Part shown: positions 32,025 to 41,397 of the stretch, in pieces
Layout: each line of letters begins with the position of its first letter
Numbering within the stretch: the first letter of the stretch is position 1
Origin: Lachnospira multipara LB2003
GTDB lineage: Bacteria; Bacillota; Clostridia; Lachnospirales; Lachnospiraceae
NCBI RefSeq assembly: GCF_000702205.1
Contig: NZ_JNKW01000015.1
Span: 1-46,238 of the forward strand
Length of the DNA stretch: 46,238 nucleotides
Reading direction: 5' to 3'
The notes under the pieces: generated by a model
Databases searched by the model: none
The model's input: only the letters and a program-made list of their open reading frames with translations
Told to the model about the DNA's origin: nothing
Program-made: the position numbers and the translations under genes

Positions 32025-33254
32025 ATGAATAAACTAATTAGAGTATTGATTAACATATTTTTGTTGATTGTAATAACCGTTTCCTTTGTGGGATGTATTC
32101 TAATCCAAAGAAATGCTGATAAGGTTTCTGGTGGAGATTTAGATTCAATACCAAAGGTTAAATATAGAAATAATAATTATTATTACAATGCCGATGAAGA
32201 ATGTGATGATGGCTTAACTAGAGCTATAACAGGGGATGTTACGACTTATGATGGTGAGAAGAGAAACATTTCTTTTTGGGGTGACTCTATGACAGAAGGT
32301 GTAGGTAGAGAAATCGGAGGATATGTGCCATTTGAAGATTCCTATATTAATATTACAGACCTTTCAAGCCCAGATGTAGTCGGATTTTTAACTGGAATAA
32401 ATGTATATAATATGGGTTGTTCAGGAGAAAACTCCTTAGAGATTGCCACAAGAGAAGGTGGAATTCCTATGTATCTTAAAAATGATGTGGTAATTCTAGA
32501 TAAGCCAGTAAAGGTGGACTTTATTACAGAAGATGAGAATTATGTTATGATGGATGATTTTAATGGATATGGTGGTTCAAGTTATATGTATGAATCAGAC
32601 ATTGTATACATTGATGGCAATAGGTTTAAAATTATTTATGATGAAACTGGACAGACATATATTACTCGTTTTTATGGCTTAGATGATAATTATTCTTATC
32701 TATATAAGGGACTTTCCCTTGGCGAACAGATGAATATGTATAAAAGTTCTATTTATCTAAAAAAAGGTAGTATTGTAAAGACAGCCGCAGCCTATGAACA
32801 CAAGGATGATATTCTTGTTATTGAAGTAGGTAGTAATGGTGGCTGGGATGATTATGATGATTTAATTGCCCAAATTGATGCCATGCTTTTAGTTAATGAC
32901 ACTCAGTATTATATAATTGTTGGAGATACAGACAATCCAGGAGAAAGTATTGCAGAATGGTGGGAATCTAGTGTGGATGAACTTGGAAGACCTAGAGGTC
33001 TTACTAATACAGAATGGGAGAATGCATTAGAGGAAGCCTATGGAGACCATTTTTTAAATACAAGATTATATATGATTTTGCATGGCCTAAAGGATTGTGG
33101 CATTGAAGAAACAGCAGTTGATAAGGAAGGCTATAAGTATGGAAAAATTTCTGATAGCTTAAGATATGATTGGACTCATTTTAATGCATTTGGTTATTAT
33201 AGTAAGGCCATTGCTATTTATAAAAAGGGCGTTAGCCTTGGTTATTGGCAATAG
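32025..33254 (+). CDS. Membrane-anchored or secreted SGNH/GDSL hydrolase
   Basis: Extracellular esterase-type enzyme of 409 residues. A hydrophobic N-terminal segment (about 5-27) contains F-V-G-C, a poor lipobox because of Phe at -3, so it may be a lipoprotein or an uncleaved anchor. SGNH blocks: G-D-S-M-T-E-G with nucleophile Ser87; Y-N-M-G-C-S-G-E-N with the Gly; V-G-S-N-G-G with the Asn; and Y-D-W-T-H with Asp382/His385. A beta-rich insertion lies at about 160-250. It may de-esterify a surface glycan, but the substrate is unknown. Confidence 0.8.
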   Translation: MNKLIRVLINIFLLIVITVSFVGCILIQRNADKVSGGDLDSIPKVKYRNNNYYYNADEECDDGLTRAITGDVTTYDGEKRNISFWGDSMTEGVGREIGGYVPFEDSYINITDLSSPDVVGFLTGINVYNMGCSGENSLEIATREGGIPMYLKNDVVILDKPVKVDFITEDENYVMMDDFNGYGGSSYMYESDIVYIDGNRFKIIYDETGQTYITRFYGLDDNYSYLYKGLSLGEQMNMYKSSIYLKKGSIVKTAAAYEHKDDILVIEVGSNGGWDDYDDLIAQIDAMLLVNDTQYYIIVGDTDNPGESIAEWWESSVDELGRPRGLTNTEWENALEEAYGDHFLNTRLYMILHGLKDCGIEETAVDKEGYKYGKISDSLRYDWTHFNAFGYYSKAIAIYKKGVSLGYWQ

Positions 33255-33328
33255 CATAGGAAAAATAAACTTGATTTTTTACTTATGGCATATTATTATT
33301 AAAAAGTACATATTTTAGAACAAGTTTC

Positions 33329-33356
33329 TTGTATGTATCAATTTAATATATATGCT
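33329..33356 (+). promoter_or_regulatory. Promoter before the valS T-box
   Basis: TTGTAT, 16 bases, TATGCT, directly ahead of the T-box stem I. Confidence 0.45.
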
Positions 33357-33360
33357 ATAA

Positions 33361-33622
33361 GAAAGAGGAGTAAGCTAACTAGTAGCCAGCAGAGAGAAAT
33401 ATCCATATTGGCTGGAAGATATTTTTGGTAAAGATTAGTGGAAGGTAGCTTTCTTGCAGTAAGACCGAGAACCTTTTAGTCTAGGGAATAGATATATTTT
33501 CTAAAGACTAATTGACTTAAGTCTTACCGGGAATTCCCGTTATAGAATTAAATGAGTATAATCAAAGGTGGTACCGCGTTTAATACGCCCTTTGCGAGCA
33601 ATGCCCGCAGAGGGCGTTTTCT
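33361..33622 (+). promoter_or_regulatory. T-box leader (valine) with terminator
   Basis: AGCAGAGAGAAA marks stem I, whose base AAGCTA pairs with TAGCTT. The T-box AAGGTGGTACCGCG is at 33565-33578. The terminator ACGCCCT/AGGGCGT with T-rich tail is at 33584-33622. A GTA triplet (Val) lies where the specifier is expected (GAAGGTAGC), but I cannot fix its frame with certainty; the valine assignment rests mainly on valS downstream. Confidence 0.9.
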
Positions 33623-33679
33623 TATTGTAATTAGATAAATCTAAATTACAGACTATACTAATTTATGAAGGAGTAAGAT

Positions 33680-36322
33680 ATGAGTAAAGAATTAGCAAAG
33701 ACATATAACCCTGCTGAGATCGAAGATAGAACATATCAGAAGTGGTTAGATAAGAAGTATTTCCATGCAGAAGTTGATAGGAGCAAAAAGCCATTTACAA
33801 TTGTAATGCCACCTCCAAATATTACAGGTAAGTTACATATGGGTCATGCCCTTGATAATACTATGCAGGATATCTTAATCAGATTTAAGAGAATGCAGGG
33901 ATATGAAGCTTTATGGGTACCTGGTACTGATCATGCTTCAATTTCAACAGAAGTTAAGGTTACTAATGCTTTAAAGGATGAGGGAATTGATAAGCACGAA
34001 CTTGGTAGAGAAGGTTTCCTAAAAAGAACTTGGGAATGGAAGAAAGAATACGGCGGAACAATTACTAGCCAGTTAAAGAAAATTGGTTCTTCATGTGACT
34101 GGGATAGAGAAAGATTCACAATGGATGAAGGTTGCTCTAATGCAGTTCAGGAAGTATTCATTAAGTTATATGAAAAAGGCCTTATTTATAAGGGCTCTAG
34201 AATTATTAACTGGTGTCCAGTATGTAATACATCAATTTCAGATGCTGAAGTTGAACATGAAGAGCAGGCAGGACATTTCTGGCATATTAACTACCCTGTA
34301 GTTGGTGAAGATAGATGTGTTGAAATTGCAACAACAAGACCTGAAACACTTCTTGGTGATAGCGCATTAGCTGTTAATCCTAAGGATGAAAGATATACAG
34401 ATCTTGTAGGTAAGGAAGTTAAGCTTCCACTTACAGATAGAACAATTCCTATTATTGCAGATGAATATGTTGATATGGAATTTGGTACTGGTGTTGTTAA
34501 GATTACTCCAGCTCATGACCCTAACGATTTTGAAGTTGGTAAAAGACACAATTTACCAGAAATCAATATCCTTAATGATGATGCTACAATTAAGGTTGAA
34601 GGCAAATATAAGGGTATGGATAGATACGAAGCTAGAAAGGCTATGGTTGCTGATTTAGAGGCAGAGGGTCTTTTAGTTAGAGTTGAAGATCATGTACATA
34701 ACGTTGGTACTCATGATAGATGTAAGACTACTGTTGAGCCTATGATTAAGCAGCAGTGGTTCGTTAAGATGGATGACCTTATTAAGCCAGCTGTTAAGGC
34801 TGTTAAGGAAGGGGACATCGAATTAATTCCAGCTTCAATGGATAAGACATTCTATAACTGGACAGATAATATTAAGGATTGGTGTATTTCAAGACAGTTA
34901 TGGTGGGGTCATAGAATTCCTGCTTACTACTGTGATGAATGCGGCGAAATGGTAGTTTCTAAGGAAAAAGTTTGCACTTGTCCTAAGTGTGGTGGCAAAA
35001 TGACCCAAGATCCTGATACACTTGATACATGGTTCTCATCAGCACTTTGGCCTTTCTCAACTCTTGGTTGGCCAGAAAAGACAGAAGAGCTTGATTATTT
35101 CTACCCTACTAACGTATTAGTTACAGGTTACGATATTATCTTCTTCTGGGTAATCAGAATGATTTTCTCAGGATATGAGCAGATGGGTAAGAAGCCATTT
35201 GATAAGGTATTATTCCACGGTCTTGTTCGTGATTCACAGGGTCGTAAGATGAGTAAGTCACTTGGTAACGGTGTTGATCCACTTGAAGTTATTGAAAAGT
35301 ACGGTGCTGATGCTCTTCGTTACACACTTATTACAGGTAATGCTCCTGGTAATGATATGCGTTACTACGATGAGAGAGTTGAAGCTTCTAGAAACTTTGC
35401 TAATAAGGTTTGGAACGCATCAAGATTTATCATGATGAATGACCCAGATAATAAGGTTAAGGCAGGAGATGAAATTCCAGCTAATTTAACATCAGCTGAT
35501 AAGTGGATTTTATCTAAGCTTAATAACTTAGTTACAGAAGTTACAGATAACTTAGAGAAGTATGAAATGGGTATCGCTGTTGATAAGATTAATAATTTCT
35601 TATGGGAAGAGTTCTGCGACTGGTATATTGAAATGGTTAAGCCAAGACTTTATAACGATGAAGATACAACTAAAGTTGCAGCTATCTGGACTTTAAAGAA
35701 GGTATTAATTGATGCCTTAAAGTTACTTCACCCATATATGCCATTTATTACAGAGGAAATCTTCTGCAATATTCAGGATGAAGAAGAATCTATTATGATT
35801 AGTAGCTGGCCTGTATATGATGAGAAATTTAATTTCGCTGAGGAAGAGAAGGCTATTGAGGCTATTAAGGTTGCAGTTAGAAATATCCGTAACTTAAGAG
35901 CTGAAATGAATGTTGCTCCAAGCAGAAAGGCAGCAGTTTATGTTGTATCTGAGGATGCTTGGGTTAGAGATACATTTGCAAATGCTAACGCTTTCTTTGC
36001 AACTCTTGCTTACGCTTCAGAAGTACATATTCAGGAAGATAAGACAGGAATCTCAGAGGATGCAGTATCAACAGTTATTCCAGATGCAGTAATCTACATT
36101 CCATTTGCTGAATTAGTAGATATTGATAAGGAAATCGAGAGATTATCTAAGGAAGAGAAGAAGCTTAACGGCGAAATCGCTCGTTGTAACGGTATGTTAA
36201 ATAATGAGAAGTTCGTATCTAAGGCTCCAGAAAGCAAGATCAACGAAGAGAAGGAAAAGCTTGCTAAGTATAGTGCTATGCTTGAGCAGGTTAAGGAAAG
36301 ATTAGATTCTCTTAGAAAGTAG
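33680..36322 (+). CDS. valS: Valyl-tRNA synthetase
   Basis: Class Ia synthetase of 880 residues, a normal length. The HIGH motif is in [11 protein letters not shown], the editing domain contains T-T-R-P-E-T, a Cys4 zinc site reads C-D-E-C-G...C-P-K-C-G, and KMSKS is [12 protein letters not shown]-terminal coiled coil (about 815-880, Lys/Glu rich) is the valS tRNA-binding arm. AAGGAG precedes the start. It is expressed under the T-box and may read into the following PAS gene, 15 bases away. Confidence 0.97.
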   Translation: MSKELAKTYNPAEIEDRTYQKWLDKKYFHAEVDRSKKPFTIVMPPPNITGKLHMGHALDNTMQDILIRFKRMQGYEALWVPGTDHASISTEVKVTNALKDEGIDKHELGREGFLKRTWEWKKEYGGTITSQLKKIGSSCDWDRERFTMDEGCSNAVQEVFIKLYEKGLIYKGSRIINWCPVCNTSISDAEVEHEEQAGHFWHINYPVVGEDRCVEIATTRPETLLGDSALAVNPKDERYTDLVGKEVKLPLTDRTIPIIADEYVDMEFGTGVVKITPAHDPNDFEVGKRHNLPEINILNDDATIKVEGKYKGMDRYEARKAMVADLEAEGLLVRVEDHVHNVGTHDRCKTTVEPMIKQQWFVKMDDLIKPAVKAVKEGDIELIPASMDKTFYNWTDNIKDWCISRQLWWGHRIPAYYCDECGEMVVSKEKVCTCPKCGGKMTQDPDTLDTWFSSALWPFSTLGWPEKTEELDYFYPTNVLVTGYDIIFFWVIRMIFSGYEQMGKKPFDKVLFHGLVRDSQGRKMSKSLGNGVDPLEVIEKYGADALRYTLITGNAPGNDMRYYDERVEASRNFANKVWNASRFIMMNDPDNKVKAGDEIPANLTSADKWILSKLNNLVTEVTDNLEKYEMGIAVDKINNFLWEEFCDWYIEMVKPRLYNDEDTTKVAAIWTLKKVLIDALKLLHPYMPFITEEIFCNIQDEEESIMISSWPVYDEKFNFAEEEKAIEAIKVAVRNIRNLRAEMNVAPSRKAAVYVVSEDAWVRDTFANANAFFATLAYASEVHIQEDKTGISEDAVSTVIPDAVIYIPFAELVDIDKEIERLSKEEKKLNGEIARCNGMLNNEKFVSKAPESKINEEKEKLAKYSAMLEQVKERLDSLRK

Positions 36323-36337
36323 AAAGGTGGATTTTTT

Positions 36338-36694
36338 ATGGCAGATACAATGATAGCAGTACCTTATGTTTGTTTCTCAATTCTTATGAGAAGCGGTAGA
36401 ATATTAGATATTGATGAGAGATTTACAGATGTATTAGGATACACAGAAGATGATATTAAGGATGGTACAATTAGTTTTAAAAATCTTGTGCCAGACGTGG
36501 AATATGAAAGTCTAATTAAGGAATTTAGAGAAGGCTTTATTGAGAAGAGATATATGTGTTATCAGCATGAATTAGTTGCAAAGGATAATAGTGTTAAGAA
36601 GGTAGTATCTTTTTATAGACTAGAGAACAAACTCCTTGATGGACATAGAGTTTTAAGAGTATCTTGCGCAATGCCTGAAAATCTTAGTGAGTAA
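36338..36694 (+). CDS. Stand-alone PAS-domain protein
   Basis: A 118-residue protein that is little more than one PAS domain: I-L-M-R-S-G-R-I-L-D-I-D-E-R-F at about 15, then V-L-G-Y-T-E-D-D-I and a final sheet with V-V-S-F-Y-R-L. No kinase, HTH, GGDEF or membrane part is attached. It may sense a small ligand or bind a partner. It sits between valS and nadE with 15- and 9-base gaps, so all three are likely one transcript. Confidence 0.7.
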   Translation: MADTMIAVPYVCFSILMRSGRILDIDERFTDVLGYTEDDIKDGTISFKNLVPDVEYESLIKEFREGFIEKRYMCYQHELVAKDNSVKKVVSFYRLENKLLDGHRVLRVSCAMPENLSE

Positions 36695-36703
36695 GGAGTA
36701 TTA

Positions 36704-38671
36704 ATGAAAGACGGATTTATTAGAGTTGCAAGCATGACACCTAAAGTTACAGTAGCAGACGTTAGAGCTAATTTAGAGGAAGTTAAGGCCCTAATGAAGG
36801 AAGCTTATAAAAGGGGTGCAGCTATTGTTTCCTTTCCAGAGTTAGTATTAACTGGATATACTTGTAATGACCTATTTTTACAAAATAAGCTGATAGATGA
36901 GGCAAAAAAGGCTTTATTAGAATTAAGAGAATATTCTAATAATTTTCCAAAAACGCTTTTCTTTATTGGACTTCCTCTACAGGTAAAGTCAAAGCTTTAT
37001 AACGTAGTGGCAGCAGTAAAAGATGGAAGTGTTCACGGCTTTACAACTAAAAAGCATATTCCAAATTATGGAGAGTTTTATGAAGCTAGATGGTTTAATG
37101 CCGGTCCTGATAATGGAGAGTTTATCAGTTTTGGAGAGGATTTTGTTCCTTTGTCTAATGCTTTGTGCTATAAATTTTCGAATTTCGAGGATTTAATTGT
37201 AGGTGTTGAAATCTGTGAGGATTTATGGACGGTTAATCCACCAAGTACATCTATGGTAACTGTTCAAGGAGCTTCTTTAATTGTTAATGCTTCTGCAAGT
37301 AATGAACTTATTGGTAAGGCTAACTATAGAAAGACTCTTGTATCTAGTACTTCTGCGAGACTTCTTTGTGCTTATGTTTACACAAGCGCAGGAGAGGGCG
37401 AATCTACACAAGACATTGTATTTTCTGGACATAATATTATTGCAGAAAATGGCAGTATCTTAGCAGAATCAAAGAGATTTAGCGGAGAGAGTGTCTATGC
37501 TGATATTGATATTGAGAAGCTTGTAGCAGAAAGACGTAGAATGTCTACATATAAGGCAATGGAGGATAGAACTGCTGAATTTGCAGCTACTATTGAATTA
37601 GATGAGATTAGAGATCTTGATTTAGAACTTAATAGATATTATGATAAGGCACCTTTTGTACCTTCTAATAAAGAGGAGAGGGATGCAAGATGTGAGGAAA
37701 TATTAAATATCCAGTCTTATGGCTTAAAGAAGAGATTAGAACATACTCATTCTAAGTCAGCGGTTATTGGTATTTCTGGAGGTCTTGATTCTACACTTGC
37801 GCTTTTAGTTACTGTAAGAGCCTTTGATTTATTAGGTCTTGATAGAAAGGGCATTACATGTGTAACAATGCCTGGTTTTGGTACAACGGATAGAACTTAT
37901 TCTAATGCAGTTTTACTAACTAAGAAGTTAGGTTGTTCTTTAAGAGAAATTAGTATTGTAGATGCAGTTAGACAACATTTTAAAGATATTAATCATGATG
38001 AGTCTGTGCATGATGTGACTTATGAGAATAGTCAGGCTAGAGAACGTACACAGCTTTTAATGGATATTGCTAATCAAACAGCAGGTTTAGTAATAGGTAC
38101 AGGAGATTTATCTGAGTTAGCTCTTGGTTGGGCTACTTATAATGGCGATCATATGTCTATGTATGCTGTTAATGTATCTATACCTAAGACTTTAGTAAGA
38201 CATTTGGTTAGATTTTATGCAGATACATGTAAGGAAGAGGAGTTATCTAGAGTTTTACTTGATGTACTTGATACACCAGTTTCTCCAGAACTTTTACCAC
38301 CTACTAAGGATGGAGAGATTGCTCAAAAGACTGAGGACTTAGTTGGACCTTATGAATTACACGATTTCTTTTTATATCATATGTTAAGATTTGGTTTTAC
38401 ACCAAAGAAACTGTTTAGAATCGCTAAAATTGCCTTTAGTGAAGAAATAAGCAATAACACTTATTCGGATGCTATTATTTATAAGTGGCTTAGAACTTTT
38501 ACATGGAGATTTTTTGCTCAGCAGTTTAAGCGTTCATGTTTACCAGATGGACCAAAGGTTGGTTCAGTGGCAGTTTCACCAAGGGGAGATTTAAGAATGC
38601 CAAGTGATGCAAGCTCTAGACTTTGGATGTTAGAGCTTGACGAATTAAAGGAAGAGTTAGGCATAAAATAA
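36704..38671 (+). CDS. nadE: Glutamine-dependent NAD+ synthetase
   Basis: A 655-residue bifunctional enzyme. The N-terminal nitrilase-type glutaminase (about 1-290) has its triad Glu in F-P-E-L-V-L-T-G-Y, Lys in K-K-H-I-P-N-Y-G-E-F and Cys in V-E-I-C-E-D-L-W. The C-terminal synthetase has the ATP loop S-G-G-L-D-S-T (about 355) and G-T-G-D-L-S-E-L-A-L-G-W. It amidates nicotinate adenine dinucleotide, the last step of NAD synthesis. RBS is AAGGAG. Confidence 0.96.
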   Translation: MKDGFIRVASMTPKVTVADVRANLEEVKALMKEAYKRGAAIVSFPELVLTGYTCNDLFLQNKLIDEAKKALLELREYSNNFPKTLFFIGLPLQVKSKLYNVVAAVKDGSVHGFTTKKHIPNYGEFYEARWFNAGPDNGEFISFGEDFVPLSNALCYKFSNFEDLIVGVEICEDLWTVNPPSTSMVTVQGASLIVNASASNELIGKANYRKTLVSSTSARLLCAYVYTSAGEGESTQDIVFSGHNIIAENGSILAESKRFSGESVYADIDIEKLVAERRRMSTYKAMEDRTAEFAATIELDEIRDLDLELNRYYDKAPFVPSNKEERDARCEEILNIQSYGLKKRLEHTHSKSAVIGISGGLDSTLALLVTVRAFDLLGLDRKGITCVTMPGFGTTDRTYSNAVLLTKKLGCSLREISIVDAVRQHFKDINHDESVHDVTYENSQARERTQLLMDIANQTAGLVIGTGDLSELALGWATYNGDHMSMYAVNVSIPKTLVRHLVRFYADTCKEEELSRVLLDVLDTPVSPELLPPTKDGEIAQKTEDLVGPYELHDFFLYHMLRFGFTPKKLFRIAKIAFSEEISNNTYSDAIIYKWLRTFTWRFFAQQFKRSCLPDGPKVGSVAVSPRGDLRMPSDASSRLWMLELDELKEELGIK

Positions 38672-38689
38672 TTATGGAGGTTTCAAAAA

Positions 38690-39598
38690 ATGGGAAAGAA
38701 ACAGGAAAGTAATGACAAGACAGGAAAGGTTATTACTAAGTATGACAAGAAGGTAGCAAAAAGAAAAGCAGAAGAAAGAAAAGCAAAGAGAGCTAGTTTT
38801 ATTATTAAATTAGCAACAATTATTGTTTTAGTAGCAATAGTTTGTAGTAGCGTTATTGCCTTTTCTTTAAGATATTATCGTATTCATAACTTATTTATTA
38901 AGGTGGATAATGAAAATGTAAGTGAGATTGAATTTGATTACTATTATGGTATGACAAAGTCTACACTATTTAACACAACTCTTTATGGTGATGTTAATTA
39001 TCTTTCATATTTCACATCTTATATGGGATATGATACTGATAAGAAGGATAAGAGCCAGACATATTCTGGAGACAATACATGGTATGATTATTTTGCTAAT
39101 CAGACAGTAACTACAATGAAGGAATATAGAGCTCTTCTTAAGTTAGCAGATGAAGCTAACTATGAATATATTACTGCAGATGATGATTATAATGCATTTT
39201 TAGACGAATTACGTAGTGCAGCAGAGGCTAATGATATGTCAGTTAAGAAGTATGTTAAGCATATTTATGGCGATAATGCTACATTAGCTAATACTAAGGA
39301 TTATGTAATGGATGTATTAAAGGCTCAAAGTTACCTTGAAGTATTAAATGATAGTATTGAAGTTACTGATGCTGAAATTGATGAATATATTGCAAATCAA
39401 AAGGCAACAGGTGATGAGAACACTGAAAACGCAGATGCACAGACAGAAGAAGTCGATAGAGATCAGGTATCTGCTACAATCAGAAGCCAGAAGTATAACG
39501 AAATTGTAGATCCAGTAATGGATTCTATAAAAGTAGATAATATTAAAAATAGAATTGTAATGTACACAGAAGCAGAAACTGAAAGTGATGCACAATAA
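38690..39598 (+). CDS. Membrane-anchored SurA/PrsA N-domain-like protein
   Basis: A 302-residue protein: a very basic cytoplasmic start (1-35), one membrane helix (about 36-61), then an extracellular helical region. V-D-N-E-N-V-S-E-I-E-F-D-Y-Y-Y-G resembles the N-terminal chaperone domain of SurA/PrsA foldases. The parvulin peptidyl-prolyl isomerase domain that normally follows is not seen; the C-terminus is acidic and ends D-A-Q. It might be a chaperone without isomerase activity. It lies 18 bases after nadE and is followed by a terminator. Confidence 0.65.
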   Translation: MGKKQESNDKTGKVITKYDKKVAKRKAEERKAKRASFIIKLATIIVLVAIVCSSVIAFSLRYYRIHNLFIKVDNENVSEIEFDYYYGMTKSTLFNTTLYGDVNYLSYFTSYMGYDTDKKDKSQTYSGDNTWYDYFANQTVTTMKEYRALLKLADEANYEYITADDDYNAFLDELRSAAEANDMSVKKYVKHIYGDNATLANTKDYVMDVLKAQSYLEVLNDSIEVTDAEIDEYIANQKATGDENTENADAQTEEVDRDQVSATIRSQKYNEIVDPVMDSIKVDNIKNRIVMYTEAETESDAQ

Positions 39599-39627
39599 GT
39601 ATTAGTTTAAAAAGAAATCGTTAATTT

Positions 39628-39657
39628 GAAGGCACCCCAAGTGAGGTGCCTTCTGTT
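39628..39657 (+). terminator. Rho-independent terminator
   Basis: GAAGGCACC pairs with GGTGCCTTC, loop CCAAGTGA, with short T-tail. It ends the valS-nadE unit. Confidence 0.8.
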
Positions 39658-39690
39658 TAAATTACGAATTAGTTAATGAATGAGGTATTT

Positions 39691-40338
39691 GTGAAAGTTA
39701 GTGATATTTTTGATTATGAATATGCAATTTTTGACCTAGATGGTACTATTCTTGATTCTTCAGATGTGTGGAGTATGGTGGATGAAAAGTTTTTATCTAA
39801 GAGAGGAATTCCTGTAACTAATGATTATTTAGAGGAAATCAAGAAGCATAATTTTGAATCAGGTGCCATTTATACAGTTGAAAAATATGGACTTAAAGAA
39901 GATCCAAAGGATATTGAGAAAGAGTGGTTTGATGAGGCTTATAAGGCTTATAGAGATGATATTATATTAAAGCCTGGTGCATATAAATTCATAAAAGAAT
40001 TAGTGAATAAAAATGTTAAGTTAGCAGTTGCCACATCTTCAGATGAGATTTTATACAAAGAGTGTTTAATAAGAAATGGAGTTTATGATTTCTTTGATGC
40101 CATTGTACAAACCAAAGAGGTTAAAAGGGGAAAACAATTCCCAGATGTTTATCTTGAAGCTGCAAGAAGAATAGGTGGAGATCCTAGAAAATGCCTGGTT
40201 TTTGAAGATCTTTATATGGCCATAAGGGCAGCTAAGACAGCTGGATTTACAACTGTTGGTGTTTATGATAAGGCCAATTTAGATGATATAGATAAAATCA
40301 AAGAAATAAGTGATTTATATATTGAAGAGTACATTTAA
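39691..40338 (+). CDS. HAD-family phosphatase (beta-phosphoglucomutase-like)
   Basis: A 215-residue HAD hydrolase. Motif I is F-D-L-D-G-T-I-L-D-S, motif II A-T-S-S, motif III Lys in K-R-G-K-Q-F-P-D, motif IV V-F-E-D-L. The C-P-D-V-Y-L-E-A-like pattern places it in the PGMB/YcjU-CbbY branch. I start at GTG 39691 because GAGG lies five bases upstream; the in-frame ATG at 39676 has no RBS. Its substrate, probably a phosphosugar, is not known. It is monocistronic. Confidence 0.85.
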   Translation: MKVSDIFDYEYAIFDLDGTILDSSDVWSMVDEKFLSKRGIPVTNDYLEEIKKHNFESGAIYTVEKYGLKEDPKDIEKEWFDEAYKAYRDDIILKPGAYKFIKELVNKNVKLAVATSSDEILYKECLIRNGVYDFFDAIVQTKEVKRGKQFPDVYLEAARRIGGDPRKCLVFEDLYMAIRAAKTAGFTTVGVYDKANLDDIDKIKEISDLYIEEYI

Positions 40339-40370
40339 AATTATCATTAAATATTATCTGAATTAAAACA

Positions 40371-40399
40371 TTGTAAATGGTTTAAAATTATATTACAAT
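40371..40399 (+). promoter_or_regulatory. mscL promoter
   Basis: TTGTAA, 17 bases, TACAAT, 29 bases before mscL. Confidence 0.6.
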
Positions 40400-40428
40400 T
40401 ATTTGTAGTGAAAAAAGGGAGGTATCTT

Positions 40429-40851
40429 ATGAAGAAATTTCTAAAAGAATTCAAAGAATTCGCTCTTAAAGGAAATGTTATGGATATGGCAGTGGGTGTA
40501 ATTATTGGTGCTGCTTTCGGTAACATTGTAACTGCACTAACTAAGGATTTTATAAATCCACTTATTAATTCAATTGGTGGTGCTAATTTTGGTGGTAAGA
40601 TTCATCTTCCATGGACAGGCACAGGTGAGAATGCACAGTATCTTCTTTGGGGTGATTTTTTAACACAGGTTATTAACTTTGTTATTATGGCATTTTGTAT
40701 TTTTGTTATGGTTAAGGCAGTTAATAAGCTTATGTCTATAGGTAAGAAGGAAGAAGTTTCAGATCCTACAGAAAAGACTTGTCCATATTGCCAAAGCAAG
40801 ATTTCAATTAAGGCAACACGTTGCCCACACTGTACTTCACAGCTACAGTAA
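40429..40851 (+). CDS. mscL: Large-conductance mechanosensitive channel with zinc-ribbon tail
   Basis: A 140-residue osmotic safety valve of the cytoplasmic membrane. K-G-N-V-M-D-M-A-V-G-V-I-I-G-A-A-F-G is the MscL signature in TM1; TM2 is about 76-95 (V-I-N-F-V-I-M-A-F). The C-terminus ends in a Cys4 zinc ribbon (C-P-Y-C...C-P-H-C) instead of the simple helical bundle, a variant I recall in related clostridia. Start ATG 40429 follows GGGAGG; the upstream GTG frame has none. The structured element copy B starts one base past the stop. Confidence 0.94.
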   Translation: MKKFLKEFKEFALKGNVMDMAVGVIIGAAFGNIVTALTKDFINPLINSIGGANFGGKIHLPWTGTGENAQYLLWGDFLTQVINFVIMAFCIFVMVKAVNKLMSIGKKEEVSDPTEKTCPYCQSKISIKATRCPHCTSQLQ

Positions 40852-40970
40852 TTTAACTCAGTCGGAGTGGCAATTTCTTCTAGAAATTGCCATGTAGCCT
40901 CGCGCAGATGCCAAAGGCATTCTAATGCGCGCAGGTTCCCAGTCGGAGTACAAGCTCCGACTGAGTTAAA
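40852..40970 (+). repeat. Structured repeat element, copy B, in a 16-bp inverted repeat
   Basis: TTTAACTCAGTCGGAG (40852-40867) and CTCCGACTGAGTTAAA (40955-40970) are perfect inverted repeats around the element. Inside: hairpin 1 GGCAATTTCT/AGAAATTGCC, linker ATGTAG, hairpin 2 CC-T-CGCGCA...TGCGCG-CA-GG with inner ATGCC/GGCAT, then TTC. A second CAGTCGGAG (40940-40948) can pair with the same right arm. Compare copy A at 7373-7446. Confidence 0.8.
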
Positions 40971-41088
40971 CGCTCCGCGAGGATGCACGGATTCCTCTAG
41001 ATTTAGACCCGGATACAAGTTTTGCAAACATTGAGAATAGATTGCAAATGATGATTATGAACGCATCGTAAAGTTAAGGAGAAAAATA

Positions 41089-41126
41089 AAAAAGATAGTT
41101 ACTTACTTAAGTAACTATCTTTTTTA
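41089..41126. terminator. Bidirectional terminator
   Basis: GATAGTTACTT and AAGTAACTATC pair perfectly, with A- and T-runs on either side. It separates the mscL region from the methyltransferase leader. Confidence 0.85.
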
Positions 41127-41397
41127 TATTGTTAACAAAAGGCCTCCCAACTTTTCATCAACGTAAACTATATATACCGTGTCACGACCTTAATTTATAC
41201 ACGGGAATTTATCTTTCCAACGACTTCATGATAGCACAGAGATTTAAAAAATCACTCACTACTTAGGGGGGTATTTTTTGAAATTCTCGCTTTAATTGTA
41301 CTATTTGTTATACATTAAAACTATAGTAACAAATTTTGAAACTAGTATGATATACTCAACAAAAAGTTTTTTAAACGGGAAAAGATAGGTAGGAAAT
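41127..41397 (+). other. Leader of the methyltransferase/MTHFR gene, unassigned
   Basis: 270 bases without a gene. There is a CCGTGT/ACACGG stem near 41177-41204 and a GGGGGG run near 41264. No SAM, cobalamin or T-box riboswitch core was recognised. A -10-like TATACT lies at 41351-41356 with no good -35. Confidence 0.35.

Noticed and set aside
40602-41027. 141-codon minus-strand open frame
   Set aside because: It is antisense to mscL and the inverted-repeat element, and looks like no protein I know; GC-rich repeats keep it open.
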